A DNA stretch of 64,000 bases from CAZWDL01 sp964632995. GTDB taxonomy: Bacteria > Bacteroidota > Bacteroidia > Chitinophagales > Saprospiraceae. Below are positions 15,565 to 25,353 of the stretch, in pieces. The stretch spans positions 28,307 through 92,306 of the forward strand of contig CAZWDL010000008.1 in the NCBI GenBank assembly GCA_964632995.1, given 5' to 3'. How positions within the stretch are numbered: position 1 is the stretch's first letter; the number at the start of each line of letters is the position of its first letter. The notes beneath the pieces were generated by a model, which saw only the letters and a program-made list of their open reading frames with translations, was not told the DNA's origin and did no database searches. A program made the position numbers and the translations under genes.

Positions 15565-17247
15565 ATGTGTTTTCGAATACTATTATTGTGGCTATTACCC
15601 CTGTGGAGTACAGTGTCCCTGACAGCCGATATCCCATCTGACGAATTGCCGGAAATCCTGTCCCAGCTTGCTGCCACCGTTGGAGAAGTAAAAACAGCGA
15701 AAACAACTTATGTACAGTCATTCAGCTATGACCGGGAATATCTCTGGCGGGTGGAACTGCAGGTGGAAGTGGTCAACAACCGGAACGGCAAGACCGAATC
15801 GCTGGAGTACCAGCTCAATCTGGGTGACCTGGACCCAAACCTTATTCAGGTCGTGAGCAAAAGCGATGAGATGACCGTGAGGGTGGGTACCGACCGGAAA
15901 CAATCGATGATTCGCTACTTCGAGGATGGAGAACAGGAAAATTACGAATCGGAACTGATCATTTATGCTCCCGACATAGACGTGGCCCGTGAAATTGAAA
16001 AATTGCTGAAAGCTGCTATCGAACCGGCGCGTGTAGCCTGGGAAGCGAGTATCCATATCGAAGAGGACTGGCCTTCGCTCTGCGAAAGGCTGAAAACGGC
16101 CGCCGGCCCGGCCCGCTCCGCAAATGATCGGCTGGAACAGCATCTGGGCTTTGATGAAACATATCCCGATCGCGTGAAGCTTGCAGTCAGGGAAGCCGCT
16201 AAGGGTGGCAACTATGTTTATCACTTCAGTCTGGCCGACCTCAGCGCGACAAAGCTGGAAATGGATGTCCGCGGAACCGATGTCATGGTGCGTGCGGAAA
16301 CCGGCCGCAAACGGGAATTTATCAGCCTGGAAGAGGAGGGCGTACTCAGCAGTTACGAAGACGAAGTGGTCTTCTATTTTGACGAAGTGGATGAGGCTCG
16401 CGTGATGCTTCGCCTGCTTCAAACCGCTATACCTCTTGCGGAGTCAAGACGGGCCCAACGTCTGCCGTCGCCTGCCGGTACGGAAGAAGCCCTGCAGGCT
16501 TTAACCGGGCAAATTCAATCTTTTAATAAACAAAAAGAGGGCTTTGAGCAATCTATGGAACCCCGGCTCCGGACAACCTACCGGCGCACGAGCATCGATC
16601 TGGACAAGGGAGACCGGGAAGCGCAGCAATTTCGCTTTCATTTCGCCGATCTCGACCCAACACGTATCGAGGTCGATATCCGGGGTGATGAGATTAACCT
16701 GCAGGTGTCTGCCAAAAACAAGCAGCGCTTCATTCAGGTCACCGAAAAAGGGACGGACGAATACCAGTTCGAGGACGAACTGGAGATTCCCGCCGCCTCG
16801 ATCGAAAACGCCCGCTACCTGGCGCACCTGCTGCCCATCGTCATCGACTCGGCCCGCGAGGAGCCTGTCAAAGCCGCCGGGCTGGACTGGCTGATCGGAG
16901 CGGTGAGTCAAAGGGTCGGCGAATACGAACAGGAGCTGGATCGCGAACCGGCGGACGAAGATTGCAAGCTCCGCTTCTCCCGCCGCGAAACGGACGGGCG
17001 AAATCCTTCGGAGGAAATTTTTGAGTTCAACCTCTACGATCTGAATCCTTATGCCATCGAGTTTGACATCTCCCGCAAAGAACTGGCGCTGGAACTGGTC
17101 ACCCTGCACGAAGAAGAGATCATCAAATACTACGACGACGGCGACCCCGGCTTTACGGAAAAATTTACCATACTGTTCGATGATCTGTTGACGGCCCGGC
17201 GGGCGCGGAAGACGCTGGAGGCATTGATCAGTGGATGTGAAAAGTGA
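15565..17247 (+). CDS. Secreted protein made of four copies of one module
   Basis: 560 residues from ATG at 15565, followed directly by a signal peptide (MCFRILLLWLLPLWS). The upstream ATG at 15490 would place a hairpin and 25 unlikely residues in front. The protein is four diverged copies, each about 100 residues plus a helical spacer, of one unit: a strand rich in R/K, then Y-x-F-x-L-x-D-L-x-P-x-x-I, then V-R-x-G/T-x-x-K/R-x-x-I-x-Y/E-x-E-D-G, then YEDEL-x-I and a helix x-AR-x-x-x-x-L-L-x-x-A-I. Copies sit at about 45-165, 180-300, 310-430 and 440-560. Acidic, no membrane anchor, no family recognised. Probably periplasmic. Confidence 0.7.
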   Translation: MCFRILLLWLLPLWSTVSLTADIPSDELPEILSQLAATVGEVKTAKTTYVQSFSYDREYLWRVELQVEVVNNRNGKTESLEYQLNLGDLDPNLIQVVSKSDEMTVRVGTDRKQSMIRYFEDGEQENYESELIIYAPDIDVAREIEKLLKAAIEPARVAWEASIHIEEDWPSLCERLKTAAGPARSANDRLEQHLGFDETYPDRVKLAVREAAKGGNYVYHFSLADLSATKLEMDVRGTDVMVRAETGRKREFISLEEEGVLSSYEDEVVFYFDEVDEARVMLRLLQTAIPLAESRRAQRLPSPAGTEEALQALTGQIQSFNKQKEGFEQSMEPRLRTTYRRTSIDLDKGDREAQQFRFHFADLDPTRIEVDIRGDEINLQVSAKNKQRFIQVTEKGTDEYQFEDELEIPAASIENARYLAHLLPIVIDSAREEPVKAAGLDWLIGAVSQRVGEYEQELDREPADEDCKLRFSRRETDGRNPSEEIFEFNLYDLNPYAIEFDISRKELALELVTLHEEEIIKYYDDGDPGFTEKFTILFDDLLTARRARKTLEALISGCEK

Positions 17248-17289
17248 CCATGAGCGCTAAGTTTTATAAGTACTACCATTCAATTTTCT

Positions 17290-18048
17290 ATGATCATGAA
17301 TAAACCGTTTGAACATCGGGGAGGATATTCGACAGCACTTGCGAAATTGAGCTGTATACTTTTGTTTTTCTTCGGTTTTTGCACTTTGCAGGCTCAACAC
17401 GCCCGGAATCATTTGACTTCTTCTCTTGACGCACCGGACGATCTTGCCCATCCGGTAACCCGTAAATCTGCATGGGGAGTTCCTGCTGATTCCCGGAAGG
17501 GTCGACCTGTTATGCCGGCACCCTTCGATGCCGCATTTTCCCGGGATTGGGAAGACCTTTTCGAGGAGCCGGAATTTTTCGAAGAACGGGGGGCGGTCAT
17601 ACAATCAGGCATCGGAATCCGGTCAACGGTAGATTTGGAAGACCAGGCCGCCGCCTTGGATCAAGTTGACGTAAAGCCCTTATTCCCGGCCGTGAACCTC
17701 ACCGTCGAACGGCAAGTCTGGAGAAACTTCGGCGCCGGCCTCACGCTTGGAACGCAGTTTTGGACGGTTCCCGTTTTGAAGTATCAATACCGTTACTACA
17801 CCGGTGGTTTGCGTGCTGCCTATCACTTCAATATCACCGACAAGCTGGACCCCTATTTGGGAGTAGGGGCGACTTACCGACTCATGCAACTGACCAATAC
17901 GGAAAGGAATATTAGCGAATCAATGATTACGGCGCATTTCATTGCCGGCGCCCGCTATTATTTAACCGATGTTGTCGGCGCCTATCTCGAGGTAGGAGGA
18001 CACTCGACCAGTTGGTTTAACCTCGGCTTGTGTTTTTATATTCCATAA
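17290..18048 (+). CDS. Outer-membrane beta-barrel-like protein
   Basis: 252 residues; ATG at 17296 is an equally possible start. Signal peptide to about residue 36 (FFGFCTLQAQ). The mature half (about 105-252) shows repeated amphipathic strands, for example YRYYTGGLRAAYHFNITDKL, YLGVGATYRLM, ARYYLTDVVGAYLEVGG, and a C-terminal aromatic strand SWFNLGLCFYIP. Function unknown. It precedes the VWA lipoprotein by 20 bp and is probably co-transcribed with it. Confidence 0.65.
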   Translation: MIMNKPFEHRGGYSTALAKLSCILLFFFGFCTLQAQHARNHLTSSLDAPDDLAHPVTRKSAWGVPADSRKGRPVMPAPFDAAFSRDWEDLFEEPEFFEERGAVIQSGIGIRSTVDLEDQAAALDQVDVKPLFPAVNLTVERQVWRNFGAGLTLGTQFWTVPVLKYQYRYYTGGLRAAYHFNITDKLDPYLGVGATYRLMQLTNTERNISESMITAHFIAGARYYLTDVVGAYLEVGGHSTSWFNLGLCFYIP

Positions 18049-18068
18049 TTACTGAAAAGTTGTTCAAA

Positions 18069-19850
18069 ATGAAGTCTTTATCCTATAGAAAGTGCTTTCT
18101 CATTTTGATTATGGCATTTTCCTTAAATGCTTGTCTGGAAGAATACAACGAGGTATTGCCGGACCTGGAGGGGGTTCCCGCGGGCGGGGTGTCCGACGTG
18201 CGGATCGTTCGCGTTTCCGATAATACACTGGAACTGGAGCTTAAAGTTTTTGCAGTCGACCATTTCGGAAGCTTTATTCAGGGGCTCAGTACAGGTAATT
18301 TTTCCGTTAGTGCGGATGTGACGGATCTTGAATACCGTATCCTTCACGTTGAGGAAGAGGCCGACGAGTTTATCGGGCCGTATTCGGCCGGCCTACTTTT
18401 CGATCAGTCGGGCTCCATCAACAGTACCGATCCGTCGAATGACCGGATTGCTGCCGGCGTCAGCTTTGCGAAATTGATGAGCGGAGGTGACGAAGCGGCT
18501 ATTGCAGCTTTTTCGGGTGGTGGATCCTATCAGTATCCTTTCGAACTGTTGGAAGGCTTCAGCACCGATGAAAACCAGTTGATTCCTGTTGTCGAAAGTC
18601 TGGCAGGAAGGGCTAACGGCGGTACGCCGTTATATCAAGCCATTTACAACTTGATTCCCTTCGTAGCCGCTGGGGGAAAAAACGAGAATAAAGCCATTGT
18701 CGCCTTTACCGACGGAGGCGATACGGACGGAGGCGTAACAATTGATGAAATGGTGAACCGGGCCTGTGTGGAAGGCGTGAAAATATTCACGGTCGGTTTG
18801 GGAGGCGGGGTAGACCAGGCTATCCTTTCGCAAATTGCCTTCAGAACCGGAGGCGCTGTGATGCTGGCGGAAGACGCCCTGCAGCTCGTCTCCTTGTACA
18901 GTTCGCTGGGTGAGTTACTACAGGGAAAAGGGCGATTTTATAATGTGCGCCTTGAAATAGTCAATCCCTCTCAGGCCTGGGGACCGGGGTATTTGATAGG
19001 AGGGGTGCTCAATCTCAACCTTTCGGAAAAGTATCCGGTGCGCCTGCCGTTCCATACTTTCCTGACCAGAGAAAATGCGGGAAGCCTGGATGAACGGGTG
19101 CCGGATTGCTCATGTACGACGACAGTCGATGCCAATGCCTTAGTAACCAAATGGCAGAATAAGGTGAAGGAATACATCGCTTTTACACCCGCGAATCCCG
19201 AGGTGCCGAATGAAGCCATAACCTGTGCGTACGCCAATATCTACTATGAAAACCCTGAAAAATTCAAGTGGGCCGGACTGGCGGCTATTGTTTCCGGGAA
19301 GATTGGTAAACCTGATGACTGTATACTTAACAATGTCAAGTGGTTTGATTTTTTCGGGTTTGAGGAAGCTGTACTCAAAGGCAATAAGGCCGTGTTTGAT
19401 GACTTATTCTGGCAGCACCTGGCTTTTCAGGAGGACGGGATCGAAGAAATTGAAAAGATTTACTGCGCCGGTCAAATCAATGCTTTTCCAACTATTGATC
19501 TGCCAGCTTATCGAGCTTGGCTGAAGATCGCCCAGGAAGATGAGGCCGCTGTTTGGGACGGTAATAAGGATTTGCTTTATCATGAGCAACTGAATGTGCT
19601 TCAATCTGTCATCTATACGCCTTTTCCCAATACTTGGGATGCCATCGATGTTGCCGGTTGCCTGATTTCTCCGGTCCCTGGACATAGCGATGAGTTTCCT
19701 GATGGCGGTAACATCGATCAGTTTAATCAAAGATGGCGCTGGATAGAAACCAGCATCCTACCAGCCTGGAGAATCTTCGAAACCAATCCTAATAATGAAT
19801 CTCTGCTGAGAACAGAACTCTTGAAATATTGTGCTTCCTGTTGCAGGTAG
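18069..19850 (+). CDS. VWA-domain lipoprotein
   Basis: 593 residues from ATG at 18069, chosen because it is followed at once by a signal peptide with lipobox LNAC and does not overlap the previous gene. A von Willebrand A domain spans about 100-300 with a full MIDAS metal site: DQSGS (about 118-122), the Thr of GGTPLYQ, and FTDGGDTDGG. The C-terminal half (about 350-590) is helical with paired Cys and is not recognised. VWA domains bind partner proteins or surfaces in a metal-dependent way. Probably an envelope adhesion or assembly factor working with the upstream barrel protein. Confidence 0.8.
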   Translation: MKSLSYRKCFLILIMAFSLNACLEEYNEVLPDLEGVPAGGVSDVRIVRVSDNTLELELKVFAVDHFGSFIQGLSTGNFSVSADVTDLEYRILHVEEEADEFIGPYSAGLLFDQSGSINSTDPSNDRIAAGVSFAKLMSGGDEAAIAAFSGGGSYQYPFELLEGFSTDENQLIPVVESLAGRANGGTPLYQAIYNLIPFVAAGGKNENKAIVAFTDGGDTDGGVTIDEMVNRACVEGVKIFTVGLGGGVDQAILSQIAFRTGGAVMLAEDALQLVSLYSSLGELLQGKGRFYNVRLEIVNPSQAWGPGYLIGGVLNLNLSEKYPVRLPFHTFLTRENAGSLDERVPDCSCTTTVDANALVTKWQNKVKEYIAFTPANPEVPNEAITCAYANIYYENPEKFKWAGLAAIVSGKIGKPDDCILNNVKWFDFFGFEEAVLKGNKAVFDDLFWQHLAFQEDGIEEIEKIYCAGQINAFPTIDLPAYRAWLKIAQEDEAAVWDGNKDLLYHEQLNVLQSVIYTPFPNTWDAIDVAGCLISPVPGHSDEFPDGGNIDQFNQRWRWIETSILPAWRIFETNPNNESLLRTELLKYCASCCR

Positions 19851-20111
19851 TTCTTCTAAACAAAACTGTTTATATCACTCTCAGTAAACAAAAAACAGAA
19901 GGAAAATTATTAGTCGCGCCTGCGCGATAAGCAGTATCATCCATTGACAGTACCGCAAATATTCTTCAACCAAAACTTTTTTCCTAAAAAGTGGCAAAAT
20001 ATTCTGAGCGAAATAAAAGCGTAAACATTTGATCATCAGTGGCTTTAACCAGGGTTCTGTGTGGAGTTAAATAAAAAAATCATTTTTTTCCACCCCTTTC
20101 ATCAATTTTTT
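19851..20111. other. Intergenic region upstream of motif copy 3
   Basis: AT-rich, no ORF worth calling. The only structure I see is the block TTTGATCATCAGTGGCTT at 20028, 84 bp before the TGTCCA of motif copy 3 and matching the block at 14477. Confidence 0.4.
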
Positions 20112-20153
20112 TGTCCATGGCCCCCCAAGCCGATGTCCCTATTTTTCGGTACA
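20112..20153 (+). promoter_or_regulatory. 42-bp bipartite motif, copy 3
   Basis: TGTCCA at 20112 and TGTCCCTATTTTTCGGTACA at 20134, spacing 22 bp, ending 60 bp before the ATG at 20214. It is preceded by a long T-tract. Confidence 0.55.
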
Positions 20154-20213
20154 AGCGCATGACGATGTCGATCCTTGTTTAAGACATCCGCTTTAATACT
20201 GATTTTTTCATAA

Positions 20214-20684
20214 ATGCCAATTGACATGTCCGACATCATCTTCTCCTGCACCAATCGCAGCTGTAACTACGAATTGTCTTTCGATGCCGGCGAAGCCGGT
20301 TCTATGGCGTTCTGTCCGAACTGCGGTCAGAAACTGATCGTGCCGGAACCCGTTGCGAACGTTCAGCAACAGGTCGTACCCAAAACGCCGCCCGCCGCCA
20401 CCCCGTCTCAACCGCCTTTAAGAGTAAGACAACGGGAAGAAGGCGATTACCAGCGGCGAACCCGGAGGAAGGTGAAAATGGGGGCGGGGTGCCTGGCGAT
20501 GATGGCGGTACTGTTTACTTTTTTCATCCTGGCCCTCGGGTATAATACCATTGTCGGCATCACGGATACCACCGGCGGTCTGATCACGATAGGGGCCGGC
20601 ATCGGCGGCATCGGCGCCTTCTTTTACTTCGGCTACTGGGCTACCGAAACGGAGGATGATACGCGGGACCGCTACGCGAATTAA
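20214..20684 (+). CDS. Zinc-ribbon protein with two membrane segments
   Basis: 156 residues; ATG at 20226 (MSDIIFSC) is an alternative start. An N-terminal zinc ribbon uses Cys pairs FSCTNRSC and FCPNCGQ (about 11-45). A Pro/Gln-rich linker and a basic stretch (RRTRRKVK) lead to two hydrophobic segments (about 88-112 and 120-143). The ribbon would be cytoplasmic. No enzyme domain. Function unknown; possibly a membrane-bound regulator. The 42-bp motif lies 60 bp upstream. Confidence 0.65.
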   Translation: MPIDMSDIIFSCTNRSCNYELSFDAGEAGSMAFCPNCGQKLIVPEPVANVQQQVVPKTPPAATPSQPPLRVRQREEGDYQRRTRRKVKMGAGCLAMMAVLFTFFILALGYNTIVGITDTTGGLITIGAGIGGIGAFFYFGYWATETEDDTRDRYAN

Positions 20685-20811
20685 CCTAATTAATCATTGC
20701 TCAAAAAGAAAGTATTCGATTACATCTTGAATTCCACCTGAGACACCCGCTCGGGAAAGGATTTCTTATTCCATAGCCTCAGATTTAATTACATCTACCA
20801 AACCCATTACC

Positions 20812-23800
20812 ATGAGATTAACTATCCCAACCATAATTTTTCTATTCCTCACAACCCTCACTTTTGCTCAACCCAACATTATCTTTTCCGATAATTTTGA
20901 AACCGGAACTTTGGATCCGGCATTTTGGACGGCAAGGCCTGACCTGAACAGTTCTGACGGTATTGTTGAAATAACAACTGGAAGTGCGGCCGAAGGACAA
21001 TTCGGCGTAAGAATGGGGAAAGCACAGGACACGCCGGGCCAGTTTACCCGCAATGCCCTGGATCTTCAGCTGGACCTCAGTGGGCAGGGGCCCGTATTTC
21101 TTGAATTCTTGATCAACGGTTCCAATGATGAAACCCACCAGGGAGAAGACGGCATCTTATTTAGTGATGACGGAGGCGCTACTTTCACTTTTGTTTATCA
21201 ATTTGACCCTGGTTCCTGGTGCGGTTACGGCTTGCATCCGCCGATTGATGTAAGAAAGCTGGCTGAACAAAACGGATTAACCTTATCAGACCAGTTTGTG
21301 ATTCGCTTTCAGCAGTACGACGATGCGGATTTTTTCGGAACGGGTGATGAGGATGGTTTTTTGATGGATAACATTCGCGTGTATGATCCATTGGTCGAAT
21401 ATGCCGGGTTACCCTTTTTCGATAATTTTGAGACCGGGGTAATTGGGAATGCCTGGACCTGGGCTGCTGCAGATGAAACTGTTCTTCCCGCTGTTGGAGT
21501 GGTAAAACCAAGTAACCAAAGGGGCGTATTTGCCAATGAGGGAATTGAAGGTTCATTTGGCGTGATCATGGGCAAGTTGTGCGATCAGCCGGCCAACTTC
21601 ACCGCCAACGCTCTGGACCTTCATTTAAACCTGGCGGGCGAAGAGGAAGTGATATTGGAGTTTTGGATTGAGGATGTTGGGGATGAAACCCATATCCAGG
21701 ACGGGATCTATTTCAGTGATGACGGAGGAGCTTCCTTTGTCAAAGTATGGGATTTCGATCCTGAGGAATGGTGCAATGGTTATGGCCAACATCCACCGTT
21801 GGATGTTGTGTTCCTGGCATCAAAAAATGGATTAGCACTAACCGATCAGTTCATTATCCGCTTTCAGCAGTACGACGATGCGGATTTTTTCGGAACGGGT
21901 GATGAGGACGGTTTTAGATTCGATGAAGTCTCTGTTTATAACCCGAGAACCCAGTACGCTAGCATGCCTTTTTCCGACGATTTTGAAACCGGGCAGTTGA
22001 GTGAATTCTGGAGTTGGAGTATGGCGGATGCCACGGCTCTTCCTGCGACGGGTACCGTAAAACCGACCAATAGAAGGGAAGTATCAGCCGGTCAAGGACT
22101 AAATGGTTCTTTTGGGGTACTAATGGGTAAAAGATGTGATCAACCGGCTAATTTCACGGCCAATGCGCTGGATCTGCATGTAAATCTGGCCGGTGCAGAT
22201 CAGGCGGTGTTCGATTTTAATTTAAGGGACCTAGGTGATGAAGGCCACATTCAAGACGGTATTTTTTTAAGTGTAGACGGAGGAAACAGCTTCGAAAAAA
22301 TTTATTCCTTCGATTTTGCCAGCCTGGAAAATTCTTATACGAACTTGTCATTGGATATCGTTACGTTGGCAAGTTCAGTCGGGCTTACTTTATCAGAAAA
22401 AACGATTATAAGATTTCAGCAGTATGACGATGCCGATTTCTTTGGAACCGGTGATGAAGATGGAATATACCTGGATGAAATTTCTGTGAACGGTACGTAT
22501 AATAACACAAATTGCTCCACCGTCACCATCACCCTTTCCGAGACCATCACCCCCGAAAGCTGCACCGGCGACGACGGCGGAATCAGCCTCACCGCCTCCG
22601 GCGGAGTGGCCCCATACACCTACAGCTGGAACACCGGCGCGAGCGGCGCCACCCTCAGCGGCCTGCCCCAGGGCAGCTACAGCGTCACCGTCACCGACGC
22701 AAACGGCTGTACGGATAATCAAAGCTTCACGGTAGGAAACAACTGCTCGTCCGGCCCCTGTGATAACGTCACCATCACGCTTACCGAGACCATCACCCCC
22801 GAAAGCTGCGCCGGCAACGACGGCAGCATCAGCCTCACCGCCTCCGGTGGCGTGGCACCTTACACCTACAGCTGGAACACCGGCGCCGGCGGAGCTAATC
22901 TCAGCGGATTAGGACAAGGCAGTTACACGGTCACCGTCACCGACGCCAATGGCTGTACGGCTAACCAGAGCTTCACGGTCGGCAACAACTGCTCCAGCAA
23001 TCCTTGTAGTAATGTCACCATCACCCTCAGCGAAACAATAACCCCGGAAAGCTGCACCGGCAACGACGGCGGCATCAGCCTGACGGCGGCCGGCGGCGCC
23101 GGGCCCTACACCTACAGCTGGAACACCGGCGCAAGCGGGGCGACACTCAGCGGAATAACGCAGGGCAGCTACACGGTCACCGTTACCGACGCTAACGGTT
23201 GCAGCAGCAACCAGACCTTCCAGGTCGCCGAAGACTGTAATGCTGCCGGTTGTCCTACCGCCGGTTTTACCGTGGACAACCTTGGCGGCGGCTCTTACCG
23301 GTTCAACAACACCTCAAACAACAACCCCCAGGCCGTATTCTGGCAATTCGGCGACGGCGCGGAGTCGATCAATTATAGTCCGACCCATACCTACTCCGCG
23401 CCCGGCGATTACACAGTCACGCTCATCGTCGCCAATGCCTGCGGCGTACCCGGCGAACAGGAGGACACGATTCAGCAAACGATTACCGTTCCGCTGAGTA
23501 ACGAACCGCTGCTTCAGCTGGGAGAAGCCGAGGGACCTGCCGGCGAAACCGTTCTGCTGCCGGTTATCGCCCTCAACTTCAACCGGACGCTGGGGGCTAT
23601 TCAGGGTATTCTGAACGTTCAGGATCCTTCCGTCGCACAAATCGAAGGCCTCGAAGGCGGGCTGATCGGTGGTTTCTCCACACTCTCCTTCAATCCCGCC
23701 AACGGCCGCTTCAGCTTCTTCGACGCCGGCAACAACAATATTCAGCTCGGCGCCCGCGATACGCTGTTTTACCTGCGCATCCTGCTGCAGGGCGACAACG

Positions 23801-25203
23801 GCGATATGTCGGCCGTCACCATCTCCGGTGACAACGGCTTTCCGCTGGAGTTCGGCGATATAGACTTTAACTTATTCACCCCCGCCACCGAGGACGGGAA
23901 AGTTACCGTTGTCAATAATTTCAGGGTGGATGGACTGATAACCACGCACTGGGACGCCCCGATCCCCGGCGTGTCCGTAAGCATGGAGATGAGCCCGCCC
24001 GGCGGAGCGCCGCAATCTCTTTCCACTACCAACGATGCCGTCGGCGGATACGGCTTTGACGACGTTCCCGCCGGTTCGGCCTGCGTCATCACGCCGGAGA
24101 AAAATACCAATGCAGCCAACGGCCTGGCGGCTATCGCCCTCTTCGCCGGGCAGCGATTTATCCTCGGCTACGATGTGCCGCAGATCACCTCGCCCTTCCA
24201 GATCATGGCGGGCGACGCCAACTGTGACGGTCGTTTCTCCACCCTCGACCTCTTCATCATCCAGAAGATACAGGTGGGTATCGATCCGGTTTTCCCGGGC
24301 TGCCCTTCCTGGGTATTCGTGCCGGCGAGCGAGGAGCCCAACTTTCAGCTGGCTTCGGTGTACTATCCCAATTACCCTTATCCCCGCCAGGCCGATATTG
24401 CTACTCTCGACCAGGATACGCAGGTCGACTTCATTGGCGTCAAGGTGGGCGATATCCTCAACCGCGCCGATCCCAACGCCCTGCAGGGGCAGCCGGAAGC
24501 CGAACCCCGCTCCGGCAATACCGAACCTCTGCTCGTACGCGCCGAATATCTGCCCGAACGGCGGCAGATGCGCTACGAACTGATGGCCGCCGGCCCGCGC
24601 AGTCTGGCCAGCTACCAGTTTTCACTGAGCTACGATACAGAGCGGCTCCGCTTTCGCGAAATTATTACGGGTAAAAGATTGGGTAATGCCCCCCTGGCCG
24701 GGCAGCAGGCCGGCCGCCTCAACCTGAGCTGGTTCAGCAGCAGCGGCCGGGCCGTCGAACTGGAAGGCAGCGACGTGGTCCTGACGCTCTACTTCGATCT
24801 GCAGGCGCCCGGAAAAGCTACGGCCTCCGACCTCCGGCTGGACGGGCGGGGCCTGCCCGCCCGTATGCACGATGCGCAGCTACAGGGCGCCGTCATCGAA
24901 CTGCAGCCCCTGCAAACCACCTCGCTCGATCCGGCAGCAACGGATCAACAGGTACGGCTCTACCAAAACCGGCCCAACCCTTTCCGGGAACAGACCCAGA
25001 TCGGCTTCTTCCTGCCCGAAGCAAGCGAAGCCCGGCTGATCATCCGCGATGCGCTGGGAAGGGTAGTTTGGGAAAAAGCCGCCCGGTACCCGGCGGGAGA
25101 ACAGCTGGAAAACGTCGACCTGCCCCTCGCGGCCGGCGTGTATTTCTACACGCTGCGCACGGAGACGAGTACCCTGACGAAGTCCATGGCCATCAGTAAG
25201 TAA
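20812..25203 (+). CDS. Giant T9SS type A secreted protein with SprB-like, PKD, cohesin-like and dockerin-like domains
   Basis: 1463 residues. Signal peptide 1-19. Three copies of a module of about 185 residues (about 22-560), each opening with FETG and containing IRFQQYDDADFFGTGDEDG. Three SprB-like repeats (from about 568, 649 and 731) with TITPESC, YSWNTG and VTDANGC. A PKD domain (about 815-890, FWQFGDGAESINYSPTHTYS). A cohesin-like domain (about 900-1040), a CarboxypepD-reg-like fold, a dockerin-like Ca-binding loop GDANCDGRFSTLDLFIIQKI (about 1139-1158), and a second cohesin-like stretch (about 1240-1365). The type A sorting domain (YQNRPNPFREQTQIGFFLPE to the end) directs T9SS export. 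Probably a surface scaffold or adhesin. Confidence 0.9.
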   Translation: MRLTIPTIIFLFLTTLTFAQPNIIFSDNFETGTLDPAFWTARPDLNSSDGIVEITTGSAAEGQFGVRMGKAQDTPGQFTRNALDLQLDLSGQGPVFLEFLINGSNDETHQGEDGILFSDDGGATFTFVYQFDPGSWCGYGLHPPIDVRKLAEQNGLTLSDQFVIRFQQYDDADFFGTGDEDGFLMDNIRVYDPLVEYAGLPFFDNFETGVIGNAWTWAAADETVLPAVGVVKPSNQRGVFANEGIEGSFGVIMGKLCDQPANFTANALDLHLNLAGEEEVILEFWIEDVGDETHIQDGIYFSDDGGASFVKVWDFDPEEWCNGYGQHPPLDVVFLASKNGLALTDQFIIRFQQYDDADFFGTGDEDGFRFDEVSVYNPRTQYASMPFSDDFETGQLSEFWSWSMADATALPATGTVKPTNRREVSAGQGLNGSFGVLMGKRCDQPANFTANALDLHVNLAGADQAVFDFNLRDLGDEGHIQDGIFLSVDGGNSFEKIYSFDFASLENSYTNLSLDIVTLASSVGLTLSEKTIIRFQQYDDADFFGTGDEDGIYLDEISVNGTYNNTNCSTVTITLSETITPESCTGDDGGISLTASGGVAPYTYSWNTGASGATLSGLPQGSYSVTVTDANGCTDNQSFTVGNNCSSGPCDNVTITLTETITPESCAGNDGSISLTASGGVAPYTYSWNTGAGGANLSGLGQGSYTVTVTDANGCTANQSFTVGNNCSSNPCSNVTITLSETITPESCTGNDGGISLTAAGGAGPYTYSWNTGASGATLSGITQGSYTVTVTDANGCSSNQTFQVAEDCNAAGCPTAGFTVDNLGGGSYRFNNTSNNNPQAVFWQFGDGAESINYSPTHTYSAPGDYTVTLIVANACGVPGEQEDTIQQTITVPLSNEPLLQLGEAEGPAGETVLLPVIALNFNRTLGAIQGILNVQDPSVAQIEGLEGGLIGGFSTLSFNPANGRFSFFDAGNNNIQLGARDTLFYLRILLQGDNGDMSAVTISGDNGFPLEFGDIDFNLFTPATEDGKVTVVNNFRVDGLITTHWDAPIPGVSVSMEMSPPGGAPQSLSTTNDAVGGYGFDDVPAGSACVITPEKNTNAANGLAAIALFAGQRFILGYDVPQITSPFQIMAGDANCDGRFSTLDLFIIQKIQVGIDPVFPGCPSWVFVPASEEPNFQLASVYYPNYPYPRQADIATLDQDTQVDFIGVKVGDILNRADPNALQGQPEAEPRSGNTEPLLVRAEYLPERRQMRYELMAAGPRSLASYQFSLSYDTERLRFREIITGKRLGNAPLAGQQAGRLNLSWFSSSGRAVELEGSDVVLTLYFDLQAPGKATASDLRLDGRGLPARMHDAQLQGAVIELQPLQTTSLDPAATDQQVRLYQNRPNPFREQTQIGFFLPEASEARLIIRDALGRVVWEKAARYPAGEQLENVDLPLAAGVYFYTLRTETSTLTKSMAISK

Positions 25204-25247
25204 TCGTGGCTTCGAGATTAAACCGAATTTTTTTCAACTGAATAAGC

Positions 25248-25338
25248 TATTGGCCATTGGCTGTTAGCTCCTGACCGGGTTGGTCAATGCCATGCCCTGC
25301 GCGAAGCCGACAGCTAATAGCCAATAGCCAACAGCAAA
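25248..25338. repeat. Long inverted repeat between two giant genes
   Basis: TATTGGCCATTGGCTGTTAG and, about 40 bp on, its inverted relative CTAATAGCCAATAGCCAAC can form a long stem. It sits between the stop at 25203 and the ATG at 25354 and may act as a termination or mRNA-processing hairpin; no T-run follows. Confidence 0.6.
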
Positions 25339-25353
25339 TATCAAGACTGCCTT

